Positions 26,898 through 36,224 are shown, counted from the stretch's first letter. The stretch: DNA of 64,000 bases from Streptomyces apocyni (GCF_009739465.1 NZ_WHOM01000055.1:109596-173595); one strand, 5' to 3'. Notes: generated by a model not told the origin, from the letters alone. Translations and numbers: made by a program.

Positions 26898-28511
26898 ATG
26901 ACCGAGGATCTGTACGTTCTGCCCGCCTCGTACGGCCAGCAGCGTCTCTGGCTGCTGGAACAGATCGACCCCGACACCCCGCTCTACAACGAGGCGGTGG
27001 GGCTATGGCTGCGTGGCCCCCTCGACCCGACGGCGCTGGCCGCCGCCATGAGCGCGGTGGTGGCCCGGCACGAGGTGCTGCGCAGCGCCCTGGAGCTGGA
27101 GGGCGCTGAGGTCGTACAGGTGGTGCGGGAGCCGGCGCCGCTGGAGCTGCCCGTGTACGAGGCGGACGGCCAGGAGCAGGCTCTGGAGCAGGCCCGCGAA
27201 CTGGCCGCTGTCTCCTTCGACTTGGCGTGCGGCCCTCTCGTGCGGTGCCGCCTTGCGCGCACCGGACCCGAGGAGCACCTCTTCACCGTCGTCGTGCACC
27301 ACGCCGTCGCCGACGGATGGTCCCTTGGGGTCATGCTCGAGGAGCTGACTCGGCTGTACGCCGCAGCCGTGCGGCGCGAGGATCTCTCCACCGTGCTGCC
27401 CGAACTCCCCGTCCAGTACGCCGACTTCGCGGCATGGCAGAAGGAGCGCCTGGACACGGGCGAGCTGAAGGACCAGCTCGACCACTGGCGCGAGCAACTG
27501 GCCGACATCGCACCGGCGAGTCTGCCGGCCGATCGGGCCCCCGCCGGAGCTCCCGGCCGCAGCACCGTACGGGCACCCTTGCGGCTGCCCGCGGCGATGG
27601 TGCGGCAGCTGCGCGCGGTCGCCGGGGACACCGGAGACGTCACCCCGTTCATGGTGGCCCTGGCCGCGTACGCGGTGGTGCTCGCCCGCTGGACCAGGCG
27701 CCCCGACGTGGTGGTCGGCCTGCCGTTCGCCGGGCGGAGTCAGGAGGAACTGGAGTCCCTGGTTGGCTTCTTCGTCAACACCGTACCCGTGCGTCTGGAT
27801 CTCTCGGCGGACCCGGAGTTCACCGCCCTGCTCGGGCAGGTCCGCAGCCGGTGCGTAGAGGCGTACCGGAACGCCGAGGTGCCCTTCGAGCTGCTGGTGG
27901 ACACGCTCAAACCGCACCGGCGTACCGGCCGCACCCCGCTGACCCAGACGATGCTCGCCGTCAACAACACCTGGCTCCCGGACACCGCGGAGGCGGCGGG
28001 GGTCGTCATCGAGCCGACCACGCTGCTCCAGGAGCGCGCCCACTTCGAGATCACCATCGACCTGGACGGCAGCGGTGACGAGCTCACCGGCGCCGTGGTG
28101 CTGCAGGCCGACCTCTTCACGCAGGACACCGCCGACCTCCTGGCCCGCTCCGTCACCTCGGTGTTGCGGGGCGCCGCCACCGCCCCCGGCAGCAGGATCT
28201 CGGCACTGCCGTGCCCGCTGGCCGAGCAGCGCGAGGCCGCCCCGGAGTACGACGCCGAACCGGCCATGCCTTCGCGCCCGACCGGACAGGCAGAAGCTCC
28301 CCGGTCGGCCACGGAGATCATGCTGGCCCGGCTGTGGGCCGAGGTCCTGGAGCGGGACGCGGTCGGTGTGCACGAGGAGTTCTACGCCTCAGGGGGGAAC
28401 TCGCTGCGTGCCGTACGCGTCGTCATGCGGGCCCGTGAGCAGGGCGTGGAACTCCCCGTGGAGCGGGTTCTGGGCGAGCACACCATCCGCGAACTGGCCG
28501 AACTGCTCTGA
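26898..28511 (+). CDS. NRPS C-T didomain without an A domain
   Basis: This 537-residue protein starts directly with a condensation domain (QQRLWLLEQIDPDTPLYNEA). Its active site is VVHHAVADGWS (H134/H135, D139), followed by FVNTVPVRLDLS. It ends with a carrier domain whose phosphopantetheine Ser is S502 in ASGGNSLRAV. No adenylation domain is present, so its carrier must be loaded in trans, most simply by the free A domain encoded at 31576. It lies 12 bp after the M20 gene and is the last gene of the long plus-strand operon. It faces the MFS gene across 71 bp. Confidence 0.93.
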   Translation: MTEDLYVLPASYGQQRLWLLEQIDPDTPLYNEAVGLWLRGPLDPTALAAAMSAVVARHEVLRSALELEGAEVVQVVREPAPLELPVYEADGQEQALEQARELAAVSFDLACGPLVRCRLARTGPEEHLFTVVVHHAVADGWSLGVMLEELTRLYAAAVRREDLSTVLPELPVQYADFAAWQKERLDTGELKDQLDHWREQLADIAPASLPADRAPAGAPGRSTVRAPLRLPAAMVRQLRAVAGDTGDVTPFMVALAAYAVVLARWTRRPDVVVGLPFAGRSQEELESLVGFFVNTVPVRLDLSADPEFTALLGQVRSRCVEAYRNAEVPFELLVDTLKPHRRTGRTPLTQTMLAVNNTWLPDTAEAAGVVIEPTTLLQERAHFEITIDLDGSGDELTGAVVLQADLFTQDTADLLARSVTSVLRGAATAPGSRISALPCPLAEQREAAPEYDAEPAMPSRPTGQAEAPRSATEIMLARLWAEVLERDAVGVHEEFYASGGNSLRAVRVVMRAREQGVELPVERVLGEHTIRELAELL

Positions 28512-28582
28512 GCGGACTGTTGCTGCCACCGCCATGCCGCCCTCGACAGGTTCGGGGGCGATCAAAGGCAGCTCAGGGCAGC

Positions 28583-29839
28583 TCAGTTGAGCCGCAGCGT
28601 CCACATCGTGCGGGTGGCCACAGGCAGCACGGAGGCGAGCAGGAAGAGCGGCGCCACCCACAGCGTCTCGCGGGCGCCGATCCCGTCCACCATGACGCCT
28701 CCGAGCACCGCGCCGAACGGAATGCTGCCGAAGTTCATCAGCCGGTACGTGGCGTTCATCCGCGCGTGCAACTCGGGCGGCGTCACCTTCTGACGCACCG
28801 TCACAGCGATCACGCTGCCCGCCGCGGATCCGCCGAAGCCGAAGAAGAAACCGACAGCCGAAGCCCCGTGCACGGCCGACTCGGACCCAGTGAAGGCCGG
28901 CAGGAGGAAGTAGGCGAACGTGCCGAAGAACAGCGCCACAAGGAGCGCCTTCCCGTACCCGATCCGGTCGAAGAGCAGCGGGATGCCGAGCGCGCCGCAG
29001 ATGGCGCCTATGCCGCCGACCACGGCCACCATGCCGAACGAGAACTGGCTCAGCCCCTGATCACGCACGAAGTACACGACGAATCCGACGTTCACCAGCG
29101 CGCCGCCCATGTTGTAGATGGTCGCGTGCAGGGCGATGGCGCGCACCGGAGGGTTCTTGAAGACGGCCGCGAAGCCCTCGGCCAGTTCGCGACGTAGATT
29201 CCGTGACTCGGCCGGGACCTGCTCGTGAGCCGGCTCGCGGTGCCGCATCCGCAGCAGCGCCAGCGCGGAGACGAAGTACCCCACCGCGTTGAGGAAGATC
29301 ACGCTGGCCGCACTGGACAGCCCGGCCAGCCAGCCGCCCAGTCCCGGACCCAGCGTCGCGCTCAGCGCCTGGTCGGTGGTGAGCTTGCTGTTGGCCGAGC
29401 CCAGCGACGCGTCGGGGACGAAACGCGGCAGATACGACTTGGCGGCGATGTCGTAGACCACGGTCAGCGCGCCGACGAGTACCGCGACCACGTATATCTG
29501 TGCCAGCGACAGCCGGTCCACGAGCGCGGCCAGCGGGATGGTGAGGACCAGTGCCCCCCGCAGGAAGTCGCTGACGATCATCACCGGACGGCGCGCCCTG
29601 CGCTCCTGCCACACGCCGACGAAGATCGGCAAGGCGAAGAACGGGAGCGTGTAGAACGCCTCCAGCAACCCGATCTGGGTACCGGAGGCGTCCAGGGTAC
29701 TCACCATCACCAGCGGGAGGGCGAACAGCATCATCTCCGCACCGAGCTGGGAGATGAGATCGCCACCCCAGAACAGCCGGAAGTCGCGATCGTGTATGAG
29801 GCTGCGTTCCTTGCCCGCCGGCTTGGTGAGTGACGTCAC
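28583..29839 (-). CDS. MFS transporter (drug-efflux type)
   Basis: This 418-residue membrane protein has about twelve hydrophobic segments in two halves. The first begins DRDFRLFWGGDLISQLGAEM, the N-terminus typical of MFS_3/EntS-like exporters, and is followed by VWQERRARRPVMI in the A-loop. It is a likely exporter or self-resistance pump for the product. The GTG at 29839 overlaps the stop of the VOC gene (GTGA), so the two form an operon. A second MFS gene lies at 51829. Confidence 0.88.
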   Translation of the reverse strand: MTSLTKPAGKERSLIHDRDFRLFWGGDLISQLGAEMMLFALPLVMVSTLDASGTQIGLLEAFYTLPFFALPIFVGVWQERRARRPVMIVSDFLRGALVLTIPLAALVDRLSLAQIYVVAVLVGALTVVYDIAAKSYLPRFVPDASLGSANSKLTTDQALSATLGPGLGGWLAGLSSAASVIFLNAVGYFVSALALLRMRHREPAHEQVPAESRNLRRELAEGFAAVFKNPPVRAIALHATIYNMGGALVNVGFVVYFVRDQGLSQFSFGMVAVVGGIGAICGALGIPLLFDRIGYGKALLVALFFGTFAYFLLPAFTGSESAVHGASAVGFFFGFGGSAAGSVIAVTVRQKVTPPELHARMNATYRLMNFGSIPFGAVLGGVMVDGIGARETLWVAPLFLLASVLPVATRTMWTLRLN

Positions 29840-30276
29840 GACGGTTCGGCAGCCCTTCGTCGAGCCTGCTCGGCCTCGTACGCCTCCTTGGCCGCGGCAT
29901 ACTCCGCGGGGTTGCCCTCGATGCAGAACTCGTTGCCCGCCGGGTCGGCCATGATCACCCAGCCACGCCCGTTCGCCTTGCGGCGATCGTCGAGGATCTT
30001 CGCGCCGAGCGCTGTCAGCCGCTCTACCTCTTCGTCCCGCGCAAGCTCGGGACCAAGGTCGAAGTGGATGCGGTTCTTGACAGTCTTGCCCTCCGGCACG
30101 CGCACGAACAGCAGATCGGGGTGCCCCTCCGGCGTGAGCACGCAGCTCTCGTCTTCGTCCGGTTCGTCGTCTTCCTCGATTGGCAGGGCGAGGACCTGAC
30201 TCCAGAACCATGCCACCTGGTACGGCTCGTACGGGGGCGCGCAGTCGATCGTGATGTGCCGGATGAAGGTGGGCAC
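29836..30276 (-). CDS. VOC-superfamily (glyoxalase/bleomycin-resistance-like) protein
   Basis: This 146-residue protein has the two-repeat VOC fold: MPTFIRHITIDCAPPYE, an acidic insert EEDDEPDEDES, then NRIHFDLGP and WVIMADPAGNEFCIEGN, with His and Glu residues at metal-ligand positions. Such proteins bind and sequester drugs or catalyse metal-dependent steps. Being co-transcribed with the MFS pump suggests self-resistance by binding, but enzymatic tailoring cannot be excluded. The GTG start follows GAGAGGAG at the proper spacing. Confidence 0.85.
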   Translation of the reverse strand: MPTFIRHITIDCAPPYEPYQVAWFWSQVLALPIEEDDEPDEDESCVLTPEGHPDLLFVRVPEGKTVKNRIHFDLGPELARDEEVERLTALGAKILDDRRKANGRGWVIMADPAGNEFCIEGNPAEYAAAKEAYEAEQARRRAAEPS

Positions 30277-30317
30277 GTATGAACTCCTCTCAGCAGGGCG
30301 GCGCGGCGCTGACCGGC

Positions 30318-31355
30318 TCAGACCAGGGCGCGCCCATGGCCGCCGAAGCGGCGTCCGGCCGAACTCCTCAGATCCGCAGTCACGTTGATCCGCCGCAGCC
30401 AGCGGTCGGTGCCGTCGTAACGGGCCCGGAAGGGGCGGCGACCGTGCACCGCGCGCTTGTTGTCGATGATCAGCAGCTGGCCGGTGGCCAGCGCGACATC
30501 CTTCATGCACGCGGTGAACGCCTCGATCGTCGCCTCCAGGGCCCGCTCCGCGGCGGGGTCATCCAGATCATGTTGCATGAAGGCCGGGTCGATGCGCACA
30601 TACGGTGCGTCAGGATCCCCGCTGAGGATCGAGATCTGCTCCGGTGTCTGGTTCATGCGCCGGATCCGCTCGAACGCCTCCGCATGGCGGCTGTTCGGGT
30701 CGATGCCGGTGGTCTCCGAGTTGAACTCCGCGGTGTGCGACTCGTCGGGCAGGATGATGAAGCGCTCCTGGAAGAGCACCTCACGCTGCTCGGCGGGCAC
30801 CTTCAGATCCGTCACCGGCGCGAACATCGTGGGTACCGCGTCGGGGTTGCGCAGACACAGCAGCATGACCCAGTCGGCCCGGTTCGGATGGAAGGCGTCC
30901 TCGTTGTGCCACTCCAGGAGGGAGGCGGAGCTGGAGCCGAGCTGCTGTTCCTCGTGTCCCGCGATGGGGAAGACATCGAGTACCAACTTGCCGCGCTGCT
31001 GGGAGAGATAGGAGAACGGGGCGCCCAGGAGCGAGCCGATGAGCAGCAGTACGGCCGTCACGTTCGTGACCTCGGCTCCCTCCGGCTCCGCCGTGTAGCC
31101 GACCGGGGTGGCACCCACGGCTGTCTCGTCTACCGGAAGGTTGGCCAGCACCAGACCGCCGTGCGGCCGCCCGGTGAGCCGGAACTCGGTCAGCACTGCC
31201 CGGAGCCGTTCCGGCAGCCGGTGCGCGAATACCGCCAGCTCGCCAAGGAGTTCCTCCAAGGTGCCCGGATGCTCCACCCCGTGCTCCTTGACGAAGGTCT
31301 CTGCCAAGGAGCGCAGCTCGGTGTGCTCCGCCGTGTTCAGCCGCAGATAGGGCAT
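30318..31355 (-). CDS. VioC/AsnO-type 2-oxoglutarate dioxygenase (amino acid beta-hydroxylase)
   Basis: This 345-residue clavaminate-synthase-like enzyme closely follows VioC (Arg) and AsnO (Asn) hydroxylases. It has LEWHNEDAFHPNRADW with the HxE iron ligands, LFQERFIILPDESH, and the distal His with the oxoglutarate-binding Arg in DNKRAVHGRRPFRARYDGTDRW. It would hydroxylate the beta carbon of a free polar or basic amino acid. The Asn-type A domain in the large NRPS makes Asn a reasonable substrate; Arg or another basic acid is the alternative. ATG 31355 has a GAGG site and fits the family N-terminus; an ATG at 31436 is possible. It is divergent from the free A domain. Confidence 0.88.
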   Translation of the reverse strand: MPYLRLNTAEHTELRSLAETFVKEHGVEHPGTLEELLGELAVFAHRLPERLRAVLTEFRLTGRPHGGLVLANLPVDETAVGATPVGYTAEPEGAEVTNVTAVLLLIGSLLGAPFSYLSQQRGKLVLDVFPIAGHEEQQLGSSSASLLEWHNEDAFHPNRADWVMLLCLRNPDAVPTMFAPVTDLKVPAEQREVLFQERFIILPDESHTAEFNSETTGIDPNSRHAEAFERIRRMNQTPEQISILSGDPDAPYVRIDPAFMQHDLDDPAAERALEATIEAFTACMKDVALATGQLLIIDNKRAVHGRRPFRARYDGTDRWLRRINVTADLRSSAGRRFGGHGRALV

Positions 31356-31575
31356 GCCGTCCTCATGACTCAGCGCCCCCTCGGCGAGCCGTGTCTGGCT
31401 ACCGCCCACTTCATCCTCCCTGCCCTGGTCCTGCATCCGTGCGGGGTTGCCGGACAACGTCGGTTCCGAGCATGTGCGAGGCGGTGGCAGGCACACAGTC
31501 AGGAGGATTCCCGATGGCTGCCGCGGGCCGTGCCCTGTCACCATCGGCGCGACGACCGGGTGCGAGGGGTGAGCT
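31356..31575. promoter_or_regulatory. Divergent intergenic region between the dioxygenase and the free A-domain gene
   Basis: These 220 bp separate two genes pointing away from each other, so they should contain two promoters. No convincing -35/-10 pair or operator repeat could be picked by eye. If the dioxygenase starts at 31436, the region shrinks to about 140 bp. Confidence 0.4.
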
Positions 31576-33123
31576 GTGTACGACCACGAAGGCGGTTGGA
31601 ACATCACGGTCCAGGAGTACGGCGAGGTCGCTGACCTGTGTGTGCACCAGGTCTTCGAGCGCTGGGTCAAGGAACGGCCCACACTCGCCGCATGCCGGTT
31701 CGAGAGGCGGCAGCTGACCTATGACGAACTGAACGCGCAGGCCAACCGGTTGGCCAGGCACCTGAATCGGCTCGGCGTCGGGCGGGAGTCGGTGGTCGGC
31801 GTGCTGCTTGACCGCGGTCTCGAGCTGCCCGTGGCCCTGCTCGGCATCCTCAAAGCGGGCGCGGGGTATCTACCGCTGGACATTCAGCATCCGCGGAGCC
31901 GTCTGGAATATCTGGTGCGGGACGCCGCGTGCGAGGTGGTGGTCACCGCGGGCGCCGCGCACGCGAAGCTCCCCGACGACGTACTGCCCGTCCGCCTGGA
32001 CGACGCCTCCGTCGCCGCCGCGCTGACGGCGCTGGCGGACGACAACCCCGGCTTTCCCGTCCACCCGGACAACCTGGCCTACCTGCTGTACACCTCCGGC
32101 ACCACGGGAGCGCCCAAGGGCACCCTGGTGCAACACCGTTCGGTGGTCAACCTCGCCGAGTACTGCCGACGGGAGTACCGGCTCGAGCCCCCGGACCGCA
32201 TACTCCAGTTCGCCAGCCCGAGCTTCGATGTGAGCGTCTTCGACTTCTTCGCCGCCTGGTGCAACGGCATCACCCTCGTCCAGGGCTCGCGGCTGACCCT
32301 GCTCGATCCCCGTGCGCTCACCGCGCTGATCCGGGACGAGAAGGTCACCGTCATGGACATCCCGCCCGCCGTGGCCCGTCTCCTCGAGACGTCCGAGCTG
32401 CCGGACCTGCGGGCCGCGCACATCGGGGGAGAGGCCCTCGCGGGGGAGCTGGCCGACCGGTTCCAGGCGCCGCACCGGCAGGTCCGTAACACCTACGGCC
32501 CCACCGAGGTCACCGTCACCTCCACCGACTACCTCTGCCCGCCCGGACTCGGGGAGGCACGGCCGCCGATCGGCCGGCCCATCGCGAACCTGACCGCCCA
32601 TGTGGTGGACGGGGACGGGAACCCGGTCCGGTTGGGCGAGCCGGGCGAGCTCCTGATGGGCGGGGTGGGCGTGGCCCGCGGCTACCACGGGCGGCCGGCC
32701 CTGACCGCGGAGCGGTTCGTCCCCGACCCTTACGGACCGCCCGGCGCGCGGCTCTACCACACCGGTGACCTGGTACGGCGGCGCCCGGACGGGCACTTGG
32801 AGTTCCTGGACCGGATCGACACTCAGCTGAAAGTCAACGGTCACCGGGTCGAGCCGGGGGAGATCGAGGCCGTGCTCTGCCGCCACCCCGCGGTCCGGGA
32901 GGCCGTCGTCGACCTCATCGGAAGCGCGGAGGACCCCACGCTGGTCGCCTTCCTGGTCGTGGACCGCGAGGCCCCCACGACGGAGGAGGTGCGTGCGCAT
33001 GCCCGCGCACACCTGCCCACGTACATGATCCCGGCCCGTACCGTCGTGGTGGAGGAGATACCTCTCACCACCAACGGCAAGGTGGACCGGCGTACGCTGC
33101 GGAACCTCGTCAGGCCGGAGTGA
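31576..33123 (+). CDS. Free-standing NRPS adenylation domain
   Basis: This 515-residue A domain has all core motifs: YTSGTTGAPKG near 173, FDVSVFDFF (A4), NTYGPTEVTV (A5), YHTGDLVRRRPDG (A7), VNGHRVEPGEIE and the NGKVDRR lysine near the end. A manual reading of the pocket gives D-V-F-D-H-G-T-V-T; no substrate was recognised. The first four positions equal those of the C-A-T protein at 20038, so the two may use related, possibly basic or AmCP-derived, amino acids. It has no carrier domain and is the logical partner of the C-T protein at 26898. It overlaps the convergent sulfotransferase by 14 bp. Confidence 0.93.
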   Translation: MYDHEGGWNITVQEYGEVADLCVHQVFERWVKERPTLAACRFERRQLTYDELNAQANRLARHLNRLGVGRESVVGVLLDRGLELPVALLGILKAGAGYLPLDIQHPRSRLEYLVRDAACEVVVTAGAAHAKLPDDVLPVRLDDASVAAALTALADDNPGFPVHPDNLAYLLYTSGTTGAPKGTLVQHRSVVNLAEYCRREYRLEPPDRILQFASPSFDVSVFDFFAAWCNGITLVQGSRLTLLDPRALTALIRDEKVTVMDIPPAVARLLETSELPDLRAAHIGGEALAGELADRFQAPHRQVRNTYGPTEVTVTSTDYLCPPGLGEARPPIGRPIANLTAHVVDGDGNPVRLGEPGELLMGGVGVARGYHGRPALTAERFVPDPYGPPGARLYHTGDLVRRRPDGHLEFLDRIDTQLKVNGHRVEPGEIEAVLCRHPAVREAVVDLIGSAEDPTLVAFLVVDREAPTTEEVRAHARAHLPTYMIPARTVVVEEIPLTTNGKVDRRTLRNLVRPE

Positions 33124-33847
33124 CGGTGAGCCGCTTGGTGTACAGGCTCCGGTAGTACGGCTCGTGGTGGGACGCGAACTCCGCCAGTGTGGCGTTGTTC
33201 TCCACGGTGACGTCGTACGTGGTGCCGACAGCTGTGAAGCCACTGCTGCGGTTGACATCGGCGTGCCAGCGGTCTGAGCGGGCCCACTCCTCGCGCTCGC
33301 CCGGCTGCCAACTCAGTGCTTCCGCGCGGTGCTCAAGGCCCACCGCGGCCCAGTAGGCGGCCAGGGTCTCGGCCGGGCGGCTCACGACGTCGTCGGAGTC
33401 AAGGATGACTGGGTGCTGCCCCGTCGCCAGGACCGCCTCGTACAACTCGTGCATGTGCTCCAAGCCGATGTCCTTGCGGGACATGTCCGGCTTCAGGGCG
33501 TAATAGGAGGCCGCGACCTCCGCCGGGCGGCGGATCAGAAAGGTGTGCCGGACCTCGCGCAGGAAGGCCTCGTCCGCCAGGACCTCGGCGTACCGGTAAT
33601 CCATCGTCTCCTTGAGGAACACCCGCTGCCGGGCGGAGAGTCCGCGGACCGCGCTGATGAGCGCGGGTGCCGAACGCACGGGCGCGCCGTCCACCGTCGT
33701 CTCACCGAAATCCACGATGTTGCAGAACGGCTCGTGCAGTCCCGTCAGGTCCCCCCGCTCCATCACTGACCGGAAGAAGGCGGTCGACCGGGATCGGGGC
33801 GCGCTCCACAGGGCGATCACCCGCGGGCCGCTGTCGGCTTCGCTCAC
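33110..33847 (-). CDS. PAPS-dependent sulfotransferase
   Basis: This 245-residue sulfotransferase-family protein has the 5'-phosphosulfate loop in LWSAPRSRSTAFFRSVM near the N-terminus and HTFLIRRPAEVAASYYAL, the 3'-phosphate-binding region. Such enzymes move sulfate from PAPS to a hydroxyl or amine. In aziridine pathways (vazabitide, azinomycin, ficellomycin) a sulfated hydroxyl next to an amine acts as the leaving group. With cysDN at the cluster edge and a dihydroxy-diamino acid expected from the AmCP route, that role is plausible here. Alternatively, sulfate stays in the final product. The GTG at 33847 follows AAGGAG. Confidence 0.85.
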   Translation of the reverse strand: MSEADSGPRVIALWSAPRSRSTAFFRSVMERGDLTGLHEPFCNIVDFGETTVDGAPVRSAPALISAVRGLSARQRVFLKETMDYRYAEVLADEAFLREVRHTFLIRRPAEVAASYYALKPDMSRKDIGLEHMHELYEAVLATGQHPVILDSDDVVSRPAETLAAYWAAVGLEHRAEALSWQPGEREEWARSDRWHADVNRSSGFTAVGTTYDVTVENNATLAEFASHHEPYYRSLYTKRLTVTPA

Positions 33848-33917
33848 GTCATGTCTCCTTGTCGAAACTCATGGTCGCAGCAGGTAGGTTGCCGCCGTCG
33901 GACGCCCGGTGTCGATG

Positions 33918-36224
33918 TCAGACGTCGACACCGCGCATACCGACGGAGTGCCCGAACCCCGAAGGCGCCCACGCCAGGTCCTTCGGCCGGGGGGCGACGA
34001 ACGCATCGGCGGGGGCATCGGCGGCGTAGGCCAGCACGCGCAACGGCAGCTTCCGCGTGCCGCGCAGCCGTAGCACAACCTCGAACGGACCGTCCGATGG
34101 CGCGACCAGGTGACAGCCCCACGTCCAGCGCTGGACAGAGGGGCGGTTTGTTCCGCCCGACAGCCTCTGGCCGTTGACCGTGACATCGAGCAACTGCGTG
34201 GCGCCAGGGGCGGCGTACAGCGAAAGTCCGGTCGCCGTGGGGCCTTCGGCACTCAGCCGCACCCGCACCTCCCGCACTCCGCCGCTCTGTCGGCCCTCCT
34301 CGACGCGCACCACCGGCACGGGCGTCGTCCCACCCTTCGCCGGACCCTTCCGATAGCCGCCGGGCTGCGCGAGCCCGGGCACCTCCTCGGTCACGTCCGT
34401 CCGTTCACCGCGCACATGCCGCCCGACCCAGTCGTTGTCGGAGCCCGCCCCGCCGTACCAGGTGTCCTCGCCGGTGTCCGCGTCGTGCACGTACACCAGA
34501 TCCGCCTGTGCGGGATGCCGCTCGTCCACGCCGTCCAAGGCTCCCCCGGTGCCAACGAGCAGACAGCCGAGCAGCGCGCCCGTCACCAGCGCCACTGGCA
34601 CGGTACGGCGCACCGGCAGGCGCAGTCCCGGGAGCGCGGGCAGCAGCATCAGGGCGACGAACACCAGCACCGCGCCGGAGAAAGCGAGTCCGGCCGTGGG
34701 AAACAGCACGGCGAGCAGCGGGGTGAACAGCGCCACAGCCGGCACCGCTCCCGCCGCGAGGGCCCACGGGAGCCAGGCGGAGCCGTCCTCAAGGCGGACT
34801 GCGCAGGCCAGTCCCGCCGCCCCGAAGACGGTGGGCCACAGGAACAGATATCCGGCACCGGGCAGGAAGGCGGCGGTGAGCACGGTCAGCGCGGCCGACC
34901 AGCACAGCACCGCCGCGGCGATCGTGGTGGCGTCCCTGCCGCGCCGCATCCATACCAGCCAGGACAGGCAGATGACCGCGGTGAGCACCACGAGCCCGGC
35001 GACGGCGGGCCCCGGCCGGTAGGGGTCCCCGAACAGGAAGCCGGCGTAGTGCGGCCGGATCAGCACCAGCAGCTCCCAGCCGAGGAAGCCGACCGCCGCG
35101 GAGGCCAGCAGCGGCACCGGGAGGGTCGCCGCGGCCAGGGCCACGCCTCGGCCACGTATCGCGTCCCGCCGTCGGGCCCACCACAGCACTCCTGCCGTAC
35201 CCAGCACGGTGACTCCCGCCAGCGCCGTACCCAGCCAGGTCGGGTAGCGCACGAGGAGGCCGTAGAGGGTGAACCAGGTGAGGTCTCCAGCGCCGGCGAC
35301 GGCCAGATCCTGGCCGGCGAGCTGCCGCGTCGCCGCCAGGACCGTGGCGCCCATGTCCTGGAGGGTCTCGGGACGTTGGTGGGCCAGGTCGTCGAGCTCC
35401 ATGTCGTAGTGGGCGGAGCCGCCGACGACGGCGAAGTTCATGCCCGTGTACCCGGCGTCCTGGAACACCGTGAAGTCCGTGTCGTTGGGCAGCAGCGTGT
35501 AGATCTCATCGGAGACGGACGTCGCGAACGGCGGCCGGCCAGCGAGCGCCGGGACGAATCCCCCGGTGTGCGCTCCGGACTCGAACATCACCACGCGTCC
35601 GTGCGTGCCCCGCGCCTCCAGGTTCAGCACGACCGTGTGCCGTGGATCGGCGGCGTCCTTCGACTCCGTGTAAACCCGGGCGCCCAGGGAGCCGATCTCC
35701 TCACCGTCGGTCAGCAGGAACTCCACCGTGTTGCGCGTCGCCGGGCCCTCCTTGAGCGCCCGCGCCACCTCCAGAAGCGCGGCCACGCCCATGCCGTCGT
35801 CCGTCGCGCCGGGCCCCGTGAAGACCGAGTCGTAGTGGGCGACCAGCAGGACCCGGCCCGTGCCATCGGTGCCGGGAAGCGTCGCCCGGATGTTCTCCGC
35901 GCTGCCAACCACCGCGGTCTGGCCCGGCTCGTCGCTTGCCGACGTCGCCCGCTGCACCTCTGGTTCGAGCCCGAGTTCACGGAACTTCGCGACGAGATGG
36001 TCCCGGGCGGCGTCCCCGGTAGCCGAACCGATCGGCCGCGGCTCGGCGGCGATCTTCTCGATCACCGGCCTGGCTCGCTCGGCGGAGAACTCGCGGGCGG
36101 CGGCGTCCGCGGCGGCGGGGGCCGGACCGCGCAGCGGCAGCAACGCGAGGGCACCCAGGACACCAAGGGCCAGGACCAGCAGCAGGGTGCTGACCCCGGT
36201 CCGTGAGATGAGCTTGGTCAGCAC
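33918..36224 (-). CDS. Membrane-anchored M28-family metallopeptidase
   Basis: This 768-residue protein has an N-terminal signal anchor (STLLLVLALGVLGALALLPL). An extracytoplasmic M28 zinc-peptidase domain follows, with VLLVAHYDSV, ATDDGMGVAALLEVARAL, LTDGEEIGSLGA, NLEARG and GGSAHYDMELDD. About eight transmembrane segments come next (roughly residues 350-590), then a soluble C-terminal domain. The layout resembles vacuolar membrane proteases. A peptidase facing outward in a cluster with a fatty-acyl-loading NRPS recalls prodrug systems (naphthyridinomycin, saframycin, zwittermicin), in which the acyl-peptide leader is removed on export. That role is inferred. The GTG at 36224 follows a GAGGAGG site; it diverges from the large NRPS gene. 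Confidence 0.88.
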   Translation of the reverse strand: MLTKLISRTGVSTLLLVLALGVLGALALLPLRGPAPAAADAAAREFSAERARPVIEKIAAEPRPIGSATGDAARDHLVAKFRELGLEPEVQRATSASDEPGQTAVVGSAENIRATLPGTDGTGRVLLVAHYDSVFTGPGATDDGMGVAALLEVARALKEGPATRNTVEFLLTDGEEIGSLGARVYTESKDAADPRHTVVLNLEARGTHGRVVMFESGAHTGGFVPALAGRPPFATSVSDEIYTLLPNDTDFTVFQDAGYTGMNFAVVGGSAHYDMELDDLAHQRPETLQDMGATVLAATRQLAGQDLAVAGAGDLTWFTLYGLLVRYPTWLGTALAGVTVLGTAGVLWWARRRDAIRGRGVALAAATLPVPLLASAAVGFLGWELLVLIRPHYAGFLFGDPYRPGPAVAGLVVLTAVICLSWLVWMRRGRDATTIAAAVLCWSAALTVLTAAFLPGAGYLFLWPTVFGAAGLACAVRLEDGSAWLPWALAAGAVPAVALFTPLLAVLFPTAGLAFSGAVLVFVALMLLPALPGLRLPVRRTVPVALVTGALLGCLLVGTGGALDGVDERHPAQADLVYVHDADTGEDTWYGGAGSDNDWVGRHVRGERTDVTEEVPGLAQPGGYRKGPAKGGTTPVPVVRVEEGRQSGGVREVRVRLSAEGPTATGLSLYAAPGATQLLDVTVNGQRLSGGTNRPSVQRWTWGCHLVAPSDGPFEVVLRLRGTRKLPLRVLAYAADAPADAFVAPRPKDLAWAPSGFGHSVGMRGVDV

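Noticed and set aside
34110..36206. Long plus-strand open frame (about 700 codons)
   Set aside because: It lies antisense to the M28 peptidase, has low-complexity Arg/His/Gln-rich composition and no conserved motif; it is a GC-rich shadow.
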